The notes under the pieces were generated by a model, which had not been told where the DNA came from, did no database searches, and worked only from the letters and a program-made list of their open reading frames with translations. A stretch of 64,000 nt of DNA from a virus. Below are positions 48,366-57,418 of the stretch, piece by piece. Within the stretch, counting starts at the first letter, position 1; the number at the start of each line of letters is the position of its first letter. Where the stretch lies: the IMG/VR virus record IMGVR_UViG_3300047548_000738, positions 19,733 to 83,732 of that record; one strand, given 5' to 3'. Both the position numbers and the translations under genes were made by a program.

Positions 48366-48574
48366 TAGTAATTCCTATTAAGTGTTGCCCATGTTAACCA
48401 CTGATGAAATGTATTGTACACTATTTCCGCTTCTTTTTCATCTTGATTTACCCTAACTCCGCGAACATAAAACCCATCTTTGCTAATCCGTAGCATTTCA
48501 GTAGTATTAGTATTCAACGTGATATTGGATTCTTGATCCAAAGTCATTACAGCAGTATTAGCGATCATCATCAA
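48365..48574 (-). CDS. Hypothetical protein, 69 aa
   Basis: Unknown; MTLDQESNITLNTNTTEMLR followed by ISKDGFYVRGVRVNQDEKEA. Phage proteins with DGFYVRG segments are familiar but unnamed. The start could be the ATG at 48547 instead. Confidence 0.6.
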   Translation of the reverse strand: MMMIANTAVMTLDQESNITLNTNTTEMLRISKDGFYVRGVRVNQDEKEAEIVYNTFHQWLTWATLNRNY

Positions 48575-48770
48575 AGTCTACACGCTCATGGTCATAGTCC
48601 CATTGTGCGCGGCGTAGTTGTTGTAATTCACTGAGATACTTTTGTTTTGTCTCTCGTAGTTTTTGTATTTTATCAGAATCTCCTACTCCTGACTTCTCTA
48701 ATTGGAACAATTGATTATCTACTAATCTATGAGATTCTTCCAAAGTCTTGATTCTACTTTTATATGGCAT
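48558..48770 (-). CDS. Coiled-coil protein, 70 aa
   Basis: A single long coiled coil (RIKTLEESHRLVDNQLFQLE; KLRETKQKYLSELQQLRRAQ) with an acidic end, similar in type to YdcH/DUF465 small helical proteins. Two bases from the TGT-like gene. Confidence 0.65.
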   Translation of the reverse strand: MPYKSRIKTLEESHRLVDNQLFQLEKSGVGDSDKIQKLRETKQKYLSELQQLRRAQWDYDHERVDFDDDR

Positions 48771-48771
48771 A

Positions 48772-50358
48772 TCATTCTCCTAATACGTCTTTCATTGCAT
48801 CGTCACTGTCTTCCAGTTCTTCTTCTGGTGAAGAATCTTCATAAGTGTCTTTTTCAACGAAAAGTTTATCCCAGGTAGTCATAACATTAATTGTTTTCTT
48901 ACCACTAATTCCTTGACTTCCGGATTGCATTTGCATCCACAAGGAACTATGTGAGTCTATTAAATCTAGACTTCTTTGTCTATCATTTAGGCTAAAAATC
49001 TCATCGATAATATCACCAAAATGACAGTCATCCAGTTTGTGCATAACCATTTTAGGTCTCACACCTTGTTCATATTTGCGATTCGCTTCCTGCACTGCAA
49101 CAATGTGTTGATATACATTATGGCTTTGAACTAGTGTGTAACTCAACGTATCCCAAGATGTTTTTGTCTCTTTACCTTGTTGGTTAATAAATCCTTGACC
49201 TCGGTAACATACATCTTTCATTTTTAGCATATCAGTAACTGGACTATCAGTAAAGATTTTGTGTACACCGTCTTGTAGACATGCATCACTAAATTTGCGT
49301 TGATCACCGCCCGGAGCACCATTTGCGCTAACTCCGTAGTTCTTACTCTCAGCGGTCTTTTCCATACTGTATGACCATTTCTTTCTATGTTCAAAACTGT
49401 TGTTGAAATAGATCAATCCCTTAGCCGCACTAAAGAATGGGCTAGCACAGTCATACGTGATTCTTAGATTTGGATTATGATATTTACGAATAGCACGTTG
49501 AATATCAGAAAAGAGAACAGCATATTCCAAAATACTTACACCCAAGCAGTGAATCAAATCATGCTTGCCGGGTTGCAACAATCCATCATGTATGATATTA
49601 ACAAGACGGCGCAACATCAAATGCATGTCAATTTTATTTTGACCCCCGAATGCCCATCCGTTAAAGTGGGTCTCAGGATAGATGTTAGGATCGCAATATT
49701 TTTTCATTTCATCATACCAACTATCAGATTGGTCATGATTTCTACCTTGCAACACATTCAAAAATTTGCAATTACCATTTCGATGTTTAATGAAATATTC
49801 ATTATTAATATGCGTAGCACTAATAGCTTCTTCAATAGTGCTAATACCGTGGGCAGATTTGCCAGTCTTTGGATCTTTGATATGATATGTAGTTAGAGAT
49901 TGTGAAGGGATATCTAGACACATACCATAATCCATGTAAGTATCCATCCATGTCAAAACTTCTTTACGTTTCTTCATGGCTCGTGGACAATTAGGATCCT
50001 TCCAATCAGCAGGCCACTGACACTTGAGAATCTGAAATCCACCAGAGTCACCTAACAAAAATGTATTTTGACGGTCACGATCACGAATAATACTTTCTGC
50101 AGGATCTGTGACAGTTACATCTAAGTTAGCATGTCCTGCAGAATACAGACCCCATTTATAAGTGTACAGACCTTCCTTTTCGTTTAGAAAATTTAACTTT
50201 TCTACATCACCATTAAAACTCTGAGGTATGCGATTTGCATCAAAGTATTGTTCGCCTGATCGTTGTTTACCCAGGCCAGCAATATAGAAACTAGACACTG
50301 CCGGTAAAAACAGTGCCCATTCAGGATCATGTGCTTTAGATAGATTAACTTGTTCCAA
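48772..50358 (-). CDS. DpdA-like / TGT-family transglycosylase, 528 aa
   Basis: Residues 101-110 (LLGDSGGFQI) carry the TGT/DpdA DSGGFQ motif with substrate-binding Asp104. MDYGMCLDIPS (Asp149) and IHCLGVSILEYAVLFSDIQR match the barrel layout. Phage members of this family put 7-deazaguanine bases into DNA in place of guanine. It sits about 3.5-9 kb from folE, queD and queE on the same strand, so the window may encode precursor synthesis and insertion. No QueC is seen, so the base could stay as the 7-carboxy form or be changed elsewhere. Confidence 0.8.
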   Translation of the reverse strand: MEQVNLSKAHDPEWALFLPAVSSFYIAGLGKQRSGEQYFDANRIPQSFNGDVEKLNFLNEKEGLYTYKWGLYSAGHANLDVTVTDPAESIIRDRDRQNTFLLGDSGGFQILKCQWPADWKDPNCPRAMKKRKEVLTWMDTYMDYGMCLDIPSQSLTTYHIKDPKTGKSAHGISTIEEAISATHINNEYFIKHRNGNCKFLNVLQGRNHDQSDSWYDEMKKYCDPNIYPETHFNGWAFGGQNKIDMHLMLRRLVNIIHDGLLQPGKHDLIHCLGVSILEYAVLFSDIQRAIRKYHNPNLRITYDCASPFFSAAKGLIYFNNSFEHRKKWSYSMEKTAESKNYGVSANGAPGGDQRKFSDACLQDGVHKIFTDSPVTDMLKMKDVCYRGQGFINQQGKETKTSWDTLSYTLVQSHNVYQHIVAVQEANRKYEQGVRPKMVMHKLDDCHFGDIIDEIFSLNDRQRSLDLIDSHSSLWMQMQSGSQGISGKKTINVMTTWDKLFVEKDTYEDSSPEEELEDSDDAMKDVLGE

Positions 50359-50734
50359 CTTTTTCTTCTTCTCTAATTAGCGTTTTAACCATATCAATTT
50401 TATGCTTATATGATGCAATACTACTATTCATTTGGTTAACTAAGTCTTTGATAGCAGGACTAGACTCAGCTAATCTATTTAGGTCCGCTTCTTCCTGCAT
50501 TTTCTTTTCTGCCCACTTGAGTATACTGATAGCATTTTCATTCAAATTGACAGTAGCACTGCCGCCGCCAATAGTCATCCAACTGTTACCATCATAGACT
50601 TTCATTTGTTGACTATTGTGGTCGTATGTTAATGCCCCGATCATCGGTTGATTACCAGACATATTGATATAAGGCTGAGCACCTTTACTGCTAGTTACAG
50701 TTAAGAACTCGCCACCATGTACGTAGTCAATCAT
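50345..50734 (-). CDS. Conserved-looking protein, 129 aa
   Basis: Beta-rich first half (GALTYDHNSQQMKVYDGNSW) resembling phage virion-attached domains, and a helical second half (AEKKMQEEADLNRLAESSPA). Function unknown. Short overlaps connect it with the clamp and TGT-like genes. Confidence 0.65.
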   Translation of the reverse strand: MIDYVHGGEFLTVTSSKGAQPYINMSGNQPMIGALTYDHNSQQMKVYDGNSWMTIGGGSATVNLNENAISILKWAEKKMQEEADLNRLAESSPAIKDLVNQMNSSIASYKHKIDMVKTLIREEEKVGTS

Positions 50735-51462
50735 TTTGTTTGTCCTGGAATGAGATACCGATAAACTGACAAACCACTATCAACAGTAATCTCCATTGCA
50801 CCTGCATCTGCAATTCTCATTTTTTTGTCACCAGGTAGTGACAGAATACTATTGATTTGTGAAACTGGCCAGTGCCACTTAGCAGATACATTACCTGACA
50901 CGCCAGATTGAAATACAAAACTTCCGCTGTGTGTGCTAGGATCACCGAACTTAATAACTAAGTTTCCGTTTTCTACAACTGTCCTAAATGTTTCTTCTTC
51001 ACTGTTTGCAGAACTCTGTTTCTTCAAACGTAGAATACTAGCTACACTAGGCTCAAAGTCAATGTCCCAGTTAGTACCTTTAAAAGTAACAGACTTAACC
51101 ATTTCTTCTACTACTGACTTAGACATGAATCGATAGTCATTAACGAAATCGCCCGCAGCAGTTTCAAAGTGAATTGCTGTAGGCACATCTACTCCGTCAC
51201 GATTTTGTTTTGTCACATAGATTTTAGCCTTATCATCGTATTCTTCAAAACCCAAGATAGTTTTCAACTTTCCTAGATTAGGCATACCAACGACACCAAT
51301 AAATTCGGGGTGTGGGTTTTTAAATGTACCATTAACCACAACTTTTCTATCTTGTGCCAAAGCGTTTAGTGTAGTTTCTTTATCAGTGCCTGCGACTCTA
51401 ATAAGATCAATAAATCCTAATGCACTAGTGTGTGCAATAATATCCTGCAAAATGTCTTTCAT
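50731..51462 (-). CDS. DNA polymerase sliding clamp (gp45-like)
   Basis: 243 aa, near the size of T4 gp45. It holds the polymerase on DNA. There are repeated beta/helix clamp patterns (NGTFKNPHPEFIGVVGMPNL; MRIADAGAMEITVDSG) and a C-terminal strand LSVYRYLIPGQ typical of clamp ends. It has its own promoter (51501-51529) and lies next to the polymerase. T4 gp45 also supports late transcription; similar use is inferred. Confidence 0.8.
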   Translation of the reverse strand: MKDILQDIIAHTSALGFIDLIRVAGTDKETTLNALAQDRKVVVNGTFKNPHPEFIGVVGMPNLGKLKTILGFEEYDDKAKIYVTKQNRDGVDVPTAIHFETAAGDFVNDYRFMSKSVVEEMVKSVTFKGTNWDIDFEPSVASILRLKKQSSANSEEETFRTVVENGNLVIKFGDPSTHSGSFVFQSGVSGNVSAKWHWPVSQINSILSLPGDKKMRIADAGAMEITVDSGLSVYRYLIPGQTK

Positions 51463-51500
51463 GTTTGTTCCTTTAAAGTATTTAAAAACATATAATGTGT

Positions 51501-51529
51501 ATTATGATGGTATATAATACGTAAGTCAA
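51501..51529 (-). promoter_or_regulatory. Sliding clamp promoter, sigma70-like
   Basis: Minus strand TTGACT (51524-51529), 17-base spacer, CATAAT (51501-51506), 38 bases upstream of the clamp ATG. Confidence 0.65.
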
Positions 51530-51536
51530 CTCGAAT

Positions 51537-54248
51537 TTAACCGAATGTAAATAAATCATCAAACGCAGATTTAACGTCTGTGTTCTCACGTAATTTCCAA
51601 TCTAGCACCCCTAAGAGGTTATCGATTTTTTCATCGACTAGAGTTTTTTCCATTGCTTCATCATCGAACGGCAAATTACAGAACCATTCAGGTAGTCTCA
51701 GTTCATCTGTGGGATATGCAATACTAGTAAATCCCAATGGATTGGATTTTAGTTTACACACCACAATCTTCATACCGTCAACTATTTTCATCGAATAGTT
51801 ATCGCCGTGTAATCTTCGTAAATAATTCCAGTTGAGTGCTGCACGAACGTGTCCTGGCATGTTAGCTTTACCAGTTTTACTGTTGGCTTCTAAATCACCA
51901 TAATACGTTAAGTTGTTAACACCTTTGGGCGATCCTTTAGTCCAAGAATCTTGTGCGGCTAGTTTTCGTTTAAAATCTTTTACAGATTCAATAACATCCT
52001 CTCGTCCTTGACCACCTTGAATGACCATACTCAATATGCTCATTAAAAAGTCTTGAACTTGCTTGGGAGTATCTGCACGTTTCAAATCAAGACCCATTGC
52101 CTTGATATCACCTGCTTTACCTTCTTTATCTTTACGTTTACCCTCTTTATCAAAGATATTAATAGCATAACGTTTCTTGGTGATAAAAATACTTCTATCA
52201 CCAATAAGTTCACGACCAGCTTTAATAATAGCTCCGTTTTTTCTAGGAGCATGAAATGCTAACTCCATGAACGCGGGAAAGCTATCGTTAACTTGCTCAC
52301 CTATGCTATCGTAAAGTTGAATACACATTTCTTTATTCCAAGCCAAGGAACCATCATTAGCTTGATCTTTAAGAATAGGCCACGCAGTAAAATAACACGA
52401 GTCAGTATCACCATATACAATTGCAGGACCTTCATGCGTATATTCACCTGTGATTGTTTCGTTAATGTAACTCATCATATGTTTAACAATCTGTCGGCCC
52501 GACAAAGTAACACTTTGACCAATACGCTTATCGTAGAAACGACAGTGCTCATTCAACAGTGCTCCGTATGCAGAGTTAAGCAAAATCTTGCGAACCAGTT
52601 GTCGCTTATCCCAATACTCTTTGTCAGCATCGGTTGTTGCTTCTTTAAGTTTTTTCTGCATACTCTTACGATCTGAGTACCAGCGAGTCAGCAGACCAGG
52701 AATGACACCTTCTTTTTCATACGTGAATATAGTACCGTTTGCACTGATCATCCAGGGCTTATGACTATCGAAAATCATTTTCCAGATTTCAGCCGCAGAC
52801 ATTTCTACACTGCGACCATCTTCATAGTCAACAGTAAGAATAGTGCCACGCTCTTGGTTCATGATTGCTGTATATTCGAGTGAACCAAACAATCCTTCCC
52901 ACAAAATGGCACCAGTAACTTCGTCACCTTCTTTGGCTCGCTTTTTCATCGCACCTAATTTCAGTGACCTTTCTTTCATGTATTTGTCAGTTAACGTTTG
53001 TCTGACTTGTCCAATGATTGTTTCTGGTGCCATGTTAAGGGCCCGAATAGTACTGGGATAGAGCGAGTTGATATCGACTGCTCCGACCCATTCGTGCATT
53101 CCTTTTTTGGGCGTAGCAACATAGGCACCTGCCGCTTGCTGTTCATCTTCATGATCGTCCTTTCGTTTCTTATCTGGAACTACCAAACCTCTTTCATGTG
53201 CTTCGTTGAAGATTGCCATTTCAATCATTGCAACAGAACCCATAACAGTGGGTAACAACACTGTATTCTCATGTGCTAGCGCATTGGCTAGATCAAGGAA
53301 TTTTAGTTTGTTGTGGATTTTAACCAACAACATAGTATCTTGCCTGTTGTACTCTAAGAACTTAGGCCAATCTTTGTTATAAAGTTGGTCTAGTGTTCCT
53401 TCATATTGAGTTTTATTCTCACCGACTTCCATTTCTCCAATAGAGTCAAGTTTGTAACTATGTCTGCTTTCATAGTTATATTTTTTATATAACTGTAAGT
53501 AGTCCATATGTACTCGACCTACTAAGTCGTAAGTAGTTTCTTCTTTACCGAAACGTTCGTACTTTCTAGGTTTAGGAAGTTGACCCAATAAGCAAAACTT
53601 TCTAGTATCGTCTTTACTCATCACACGAGTGACACGATTAACCATATATGGAATATCATATCCTTCAGAGTTCCAACCAGTTAGAATGTCAGCGTCTTCA
53701 ATCAGTTGGAAGAATGCATCAAACATTTCTTTTTCTGATGTGAACAACAAACAATTTTCAAACTGACTTACGATTTCATTTGCAGTTTCTGATGACATGT
53801 GTTTCGGTGCCATGCACAATGTCACTAGAGTATCTTGCCAATCCAAGTACATGGAAATAGCAGTTACTGGATTGAATGGATCATCCGTTGGACTGAAACC
53901 CTTTTCAGGATCAAAGTCAACTTCAATGTCGAAAAAGCATGTATGAAGTTTAGGTGGCTCGACACCCAAATAATTTTCGCTCAAACAACGGAATATGACG
54001 TTAACGTCACTTTCGTATAATTGTTTACCGGAATAAATCCTGCGCTCTTTTTCAAATTCTTGTCTCTTGCGAGTACTGAATCTAGTTACAGGTTCGTTGA
54101 ACAAACTACGATGTTTTCCTTTAGGATCTGGGTAATAAAACACATAGTTTGCAGCAAATTCGTTATAGTGACGCTTGCCGTCTGGCCCACGTTCAACTAC
54201 ATAGATACGGTCTTCGTCCCGGCTATGTACTGCGTCCACATAACTCAT
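51537..54248 (-). CDS. DNA polymerase, family B (T4 gp43-like)
   Basis: 903 aa, close to T4 gp43. Exonuclease motifs: FFDIEVDF (105-112, Asp107 and Glu109), GWNSEGYDIP with Asp198, and YNRQD with Asp304. Polymerase motifs: A VDINSLYPS (391-399), B KILLNSAYGALL (554-565), C YGDTDS (612-617). All catalytic residues are intact, so it is a replicative polymerase with proofreading. It overlaps the dsbA-like gene by four bases. Confidence 0.97.
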   Translation of the reverse strand: MSYVDAVHSRDEDRIYVVERGPDGKRHYNEFAANYVFYYPDPKGKHRSLFNEPVTRFSTRKRQEFEKERRIYSGKQLYESDVNVIFRCLSENYLGVEPPKLHTCFFDIEVDFDPEKGFSPTDDPFNPVTAISMYLDWQDTLVTLCMAPKHMSSETANEIVSQFENCLLFTSEKEMFDAFFQLIEDADILTGWNSEGYDIPYMVNRVTRVMSKDDTRKFCLLGQLPKPRKYERFGKEETTYDLVGRVHMDYLQLYKKYNYESRHSYKLDSIGEMEVGENKTQYEGTLDQLYNKDWPKFLEYNRQDTMLLVKIHNKLKFLDLANALAHENTVLLPTVMGSVAMIEMAIFNEAHERGLVVPDKKRKDDHEDEQQAAGAYVATPKKGMHEWVGAVDINSLYPSTIRALNMAPETIIGQVRQTLTDKYMKERSLKLGAMKKRAKEGDEVTGAILWEGLFGSLEYTAIMNQERGTILTVDYEDGRSVEMSAAEIWKMIFDSHKPWMISANGTIFTYEKEGVIPGLLTRWYSDRKSMQKKLKEATTDADKEYWDKRQLVRKILLNSAYGALLNEHCRFYDKRIGQSVTLSGRQIVKHMMSYINETITGEYTHEGPAIVYGDTDSCYFTAWPILKDQANDGSLAWNKEMCIQLYDSIGEQVNDSFPAFMELAFHAPRKNGAIIKAGRELIGDRSIFITKKRYAINIFDKEGKRKDKEGKAGDIKAMGLDLKRADTPKQVQDFLMSILSMVIQGGQGREDVIESVKDFKRKLAAQDSWTKGSPKGVNNLTYYGDLEANSKTGKANMPGHVRAALNWNYLRRLHGDNYSMKIVDGMKIVVCKLKSNPLGFTSIAYPTDELRLPEWFCNLPFDDEAMEKTLVDEKIDNLLGVLDWKLRENTDVKSAFDDLFTFG

Positions 54249-54508
54249 AGGGTCTTGCCAACAGTTTCCAAAATAGTGTTGAGTTCTTCGTTTTCTTTGT
54301 TGGTTTCGCTCAATTTAGCTTTATGAGCAATTTTGATGGCGCGTTTTAAAACGCTAGGTTTGACTTCAAGTTCTTCTGCAACTGCTTTAACAGTGTCACT
54401 CAAACCACCTTGAAGTGTTTCAATTTCATGAAGTACTGCCATTCCTTCGTTGATAAGTTGGGTTAGTTTGATTTTTTGATCGCCGTTAAATGTTTTTGTG
54501 TCGGACAT
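54245..54508 (-). CDS. DsbA-like late-transcription/DNA-binding protein, 87 aa
   Basis: Start at 54508 with Shine-Dalgarno CAAGGAGAAA; MSDTKTFNGDQKIKLTQLIN opens the protein. The helix pattern with SVLKRAIKIAHKAKLSETNK matches T4-like DsbA, the double-stranded-DNA-binding protein near late promoters. It couples with the polymerase gene. It is 87 aa, similar to T4 DsbA (89). Confidence 0.75.
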   Translation of the reverse strand: MSDTKTFNGDQKIKLTQLINEGMAVLHEIETLQGGLSDTVKAVAEELEVKPSVLKRAIKIAHKAKLSETNKENEELNTILETVGKTL

Positions 54509-54530
54509 AGTTTCTCCTTGTGAAGTAATT

Positions 54531-54559
54531 AGTATATATGTACTTCGCAAGTAAGTCAA
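54531..54559 (-). promoter_or_regulatory. dsbA-polymerase promoter, sigma70-like
   Basis: Minus strand TTGACT (54554-54559), 17-base spacer, TATACT (54531-54536), 22 bases before the dsbA ATG. Confidence 0.7.
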
Positions 54560-54573
54560 CTATTTTGCGTAAT

Positions 54574-55857
54574 TTATTGGTGATACTTTACCGTTCCGTC
54601 TGTACCGACAGAGATATGTTTGTATATCCACTCACTTAACCCAAAGTCATCATTTCCTCGACTTCTGCGGCCACTATCCATACCAAAATAATCATGTACA
54701 GCAAAACTGTATAAACTATCCATTCCAGAAATGGTTATAGCCTCACCGTTACCGTCATCTTGATTTGCCATTCTTTCAGCAAAGGCTTTTATTTCTCTAG
54801 CAGATAAATTTATAGAATTTTGCAGCAACTTGTATGAATATCTAGCTTCAGGATTATAGTCACTGTAATCATTTAACTTGTCGTTATTATTTATGATATC
54901 CCAAATTTCGTCTTCATCCATTGTTTCAGGATCAATGATACCCATTCGTTCAGCCTCTTCCCACTGCCATTCACGGAATGAATCATCATTTACTTCCCAA
55001 TCACTGAATAATTCAGAAATATGGTCTAGTGCTAATTCTTGTATTTTGTTGCCAATAGTTTCTAAAAGTTTATCGTCAGCGAAAACTACCAAATTATTAA
55101 TTTCTGGCTCATGTTCTTTGAAGAAAGGTAGTAACTCAGGAAAGCGTACTGTCAACAAATCTGCAATATCAATGGGTTCATCGGTTTCATCCATGAATTG
55201 ACCAGTTGCAAAATGTAGTTGATATTTTTCACCATCATATCGAGGCTTTGTAGGCAATAATATATACAACTTTCCCTGACGTGCATAACGTTCATAGTAG
55301 TTACTACTTTGTGTTGCTGCCGTACACCAAGTTGTACCCTGACCATAATAACAAGCAGCTTGTTGATCTTCAGGAACAATTACTCTTACATTCTCGTCTT
55401 TGAAAACTTGTTTTGCTTGACCTCTATCTTTGATTGGTTCCGGCGGCGGCTCATAATTAGAGATAATGTTAAAGAACTGTGTAAAGTTCAAACGCATAAT
55501 ATCTTTAGCGTCTTGTCTAAAATCTTGTCTACGTTTTGCTTTATCGTATCTAGCTAAGTATGTAGGCAACCAAACAATAGCATCTTCAATACGTTTAATA
55601 TTACCTTTAGCATACTCACGTGCAATCCAAGGTGTATAAATTTTGTTAGGCGTCGGATCTGAATTTTCTAAATTTGTTAGTACATCATTAAGAATTTTAT
55701 CAGTATTAGGATTTCCGTTTTGGTCTTTATATGTGTCACTATGCAACTCGTATGTACGCTTATCACCACCTGTCATGAAAGCATTGACAATTTGTGGACC
55801 CATCATTTGAACGGTCTTTTGGCGACTATATTCTAATAGAAATTCTTTCGCTCTCAT
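54574..55857 (-). CDS. MRAKEF-type protein with TxWCTA domain, 427 aa
   Basis: Starts MRAKEFLLEYSRQK, a capsid-targeting-like peptide with an LLE/Y site. The middle domain contains VIVPEDQQAACYYGQGTTWC and TAATQSSNYYERYARQGKLY, a domain seen in phage and bacterial proteins whose activity I cannot name. The rest is acidic and helical. If packaged, it would enter the host with DNA. It overlaps the lysin gene by ATGA, last in a three-gene operon from 57310. Confidence 0.65.
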   Translation of the reverse strand: MRAKEFLLEYSRQKTVQMMGPQIVNAFMTGGDKRTYELHSDTYKDQNGNPNTDKILNDVLTNLENSDPTPNKIYTPWIAREYAKGNIKRIEDAIVWLPTYLARYDKAKRRQDFRQDAKDIMRLNFTQFFNIISNYEPPPEPIKDRGQAKQVFKDENVRVIVPEDQQAACYYGQGTTWCTAATQSSNYYERYARQGKLYILLPTKPRYDGEKYQLHFATGQFMDETDEPIDIADLLTVRFPELLPFFKEHEPEINNLVVFADDKLLETIGNKIQELALDHISELFSDWEVNDDSFREWQWEEAERMGIIDPETMDEDEIWDIINNNDKLNDYSDYNPEARYSYKLLQNSINLSAREIKAFAERMANQDDGNGEAITISGMDSLYSFAVHDYFGMDSGRRSRGNDDFGLSEWIYKHISVGTDGTVKYHQ

Positions 55858-56516
55858 ACAACTTTTTCGTACTTTAAAAATTTATTATGTCTACGCTCTA
55901 AACCATGAAGCGCAGGATTAATTTGTCGAGTAACTTGGCGAGTATCAGCAAAATCACTAACATTGGGTTTAACTCTTGTGTTCCAATACCATGTAGCAAT
56001 TTGTGATGCTACTTTTGGATCTGCTGCTAGTTCAGGATTATTGAGTAAATCAATTCCTAATGACTTACTAGCACGTGCATAATTTTCTCTACCAGTTAAT
56101 TGAATAAATCCTCTACCGTGAAACTTCTCGCCATCACCTATTCTAGTATTTCCTATAATTTTAGCTGTCTTGGGTGCGTATTTGGGATCATATTTTTTAG
56201 CAAAATACTTAGGTCCCATTGGCTTTTCTTTTAGTTTAGTAAAGTTCCAGGTCTCGTGCATTGTTTGCGCCATGAACTGCGCTAACTCAAGACCTTTTAA
56301 ACCTGCAGCCTTAGCTTGATTAAACAAAAAAGTTTCTAAGCTAGGGTTGCTGCTTAACGGTATAAACTGTTTTTGAACTGGTGGGGGATTTTCGGTGGGA
56401 GGAGTTGTGTTTTTTGTTAGTTGGTATCCTGCGGCAGCTGCACCTGCTGCGGCAGCTGCACCTCGTAAAAAGCCTCGACGGCTTAAATCCTCAGTAGCAA
56501 ATTCAGAAAATCTCAT
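55854..56516 (-). CDS. GH19-type lysin with Tat-like signal and MRFSEF start, 220 aa
   Basis: Residues 58-220 form a GH19 (chitinase/lysozyme) domain: Glu88 in TMHETWNF, then RIGDGEKFHGRGFIQLTGRE, and YWNTRV near the end. Residues 12-19 SRRGFLRG followed by an Ala-rich hydrophobic run are a good twin-arginine signal, and the first ten (MRFSEFATED) match the capsid-targeting-like peptide. It cleaves peptidoglycan. A lysin with a Tat signal and a head peptide is odd: it may be delivered with the DNA or exported by the host Tat system. Confidence 0.85.
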   Translation of the reverse strand: MRFSEFATEDLSRRGFLRGAAAAAGAAAAGYQLTKNTTPPTENPPPVQKQFIPLSSNPSLETFLFNQAKAAGLKGLELAQFMAQTMHETWNFTKLKEKPMGPKYFAKKYDPKYAPKTAKIIGNTRIGDGEKFHGRGFIQLTGRENYARASKSLGIDLLNNPELAADPKVASQIATWYWNTRVKPNVSDFADTRQVTRQINPALHGLERRHNKFLKYEKVV

Positions 56517-57310
56517 TGGAATATCTCAGGATGCTTTTTGCCGTATATTTTTATATACTTTCCAGCTAGCATGTCTGCCATAACTTCGATCGGGCTTCCG
56601 GGATAACTATCACCCGGTTTTATCATGTCTAGCTGCATTTGTTTTTCATGTACAATTTCATGAAACACCGTACGTAGAATGTCAATTAGATTACGATTAG
56701 CAGTATATACCCATATCTCACCTCTTGTACCGTCGTGAGAGTGTCTTCCAGTATGGCTCCCTTGCTGTGCTTCTTCAGTATCTGCACTAAATGTAAATTT
56801 AGGATATGGTTTCTGTAGGTTTACAATTTTGTAAGCCCAGTTAATAAAGTGTTTTATTCTATCATTTTCGTCTTCAGGCTTTAAGGAATCTTCAAACACC
56901 CTACCGTGTTCATCTTTTGTAACTATAGTGTAAGTGATATCCCTAAATTTACTTCTAAGACTTCGTGCTGCTGAATCTGCGTCTTTTGGATTAGAAAACT
57001 TGACAACTGGTTTACCATTTCCGTATACTATATACACCTTAGCTGGATTAGGATTTACCATTAAATTAGGATTACCTTCCTCTACTTTGTCAGTTTCTTT
57101 GAGTTTTTCTTTATATTTCTTAATCCAATGATCCGGAGTATGCTTGTATTTTGCGACAAACATGTCATGTAACTTTTTACCGGTAATATGGTGTCGCTTA
57201 CTTATTCGGCGCATTAGATGGTCAATGGTGTCATAGTCTGTTTTATTAAGACTAGGGAGTTTACGCTTTAACTCATCAACCGCGGATTCTTCTAATTCTG
57301 ATGCTCTCAT
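56513..57310 (-). CDS. MRASEL-type HExxH metalloprotease-like protein, 265 aa
   Basis: Start at 57310 (MRASELEESAVDELKRKL) follows TGATAAATA by five bases and shows a LEE/S site. The first 100 residues are a helical basic module. The C-terminal part carries VFHEIVHEKQMQL (HExxH zinc site) and a later Glu in EVMADMLAGKY. It may cut a host protein after injection. It overlaps the lysin gene by ATGA. Confidence 0.75.
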   Translation of the reverse strand: MRASELEESAVDELKRKLPSLNKTDYDTIDHLMRRISKRHHITGKKLHDMFVAKYKHTPDHWIKKYKEKLKETDKVEEGNPNLMVNPNPAKVYIVYGNGKPVVKFSNPKDADSAARSLRSKFRDITYTIVTKDEHGRVFEDSLKPEDENDRIKHFINWAYKIVNLQKPYPKFTFSADTEEAQQGSHTGRHSHDGTRGEIWVYTANRNLIDILRTVFHEIVHEKQMQLDMIKPGDSYPGSPIEVMADMLAGKYIKIYGKKHPEIFQ

Positions 57311-57315
57311 ATTAA

Positions 57316-57324
57316 TATTTATCA
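57316..57324 (-). promoter_or_regulatory. T4-late-like promoter element, leaderless arrangement
   Basis: Minus strand TGATAAATA, five bases from the ATG at 57310. It could drive the protease-lysin-TxWCTA operon. Confidence 0.6.
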
Positions 57325-57334
57325 GAAATGGCAA

Positions 57335-57418
57335 AAGCTCACTTTATAGTTTCACGGTAGCGAATCGTTACTCCTAAAGCCAGCAGCCGGCTCACACTAC
57401 GGTAACTTAATACCGGTC
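57335..57418 (-). other. Structured intergenic region after the GIY-YIG gene
   Basis: 84 bases without an ORF. On the minus strand it contains AGCCGGCTGCTGGCT and TTACCGTAGTGTG, which can pair internally. It lies directly downstream of a GIY-YIG gene; a similar inverted repeat lies before the other GIY-YIG gene at 2365-2395. Function unknown. Confidence 0.35.
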
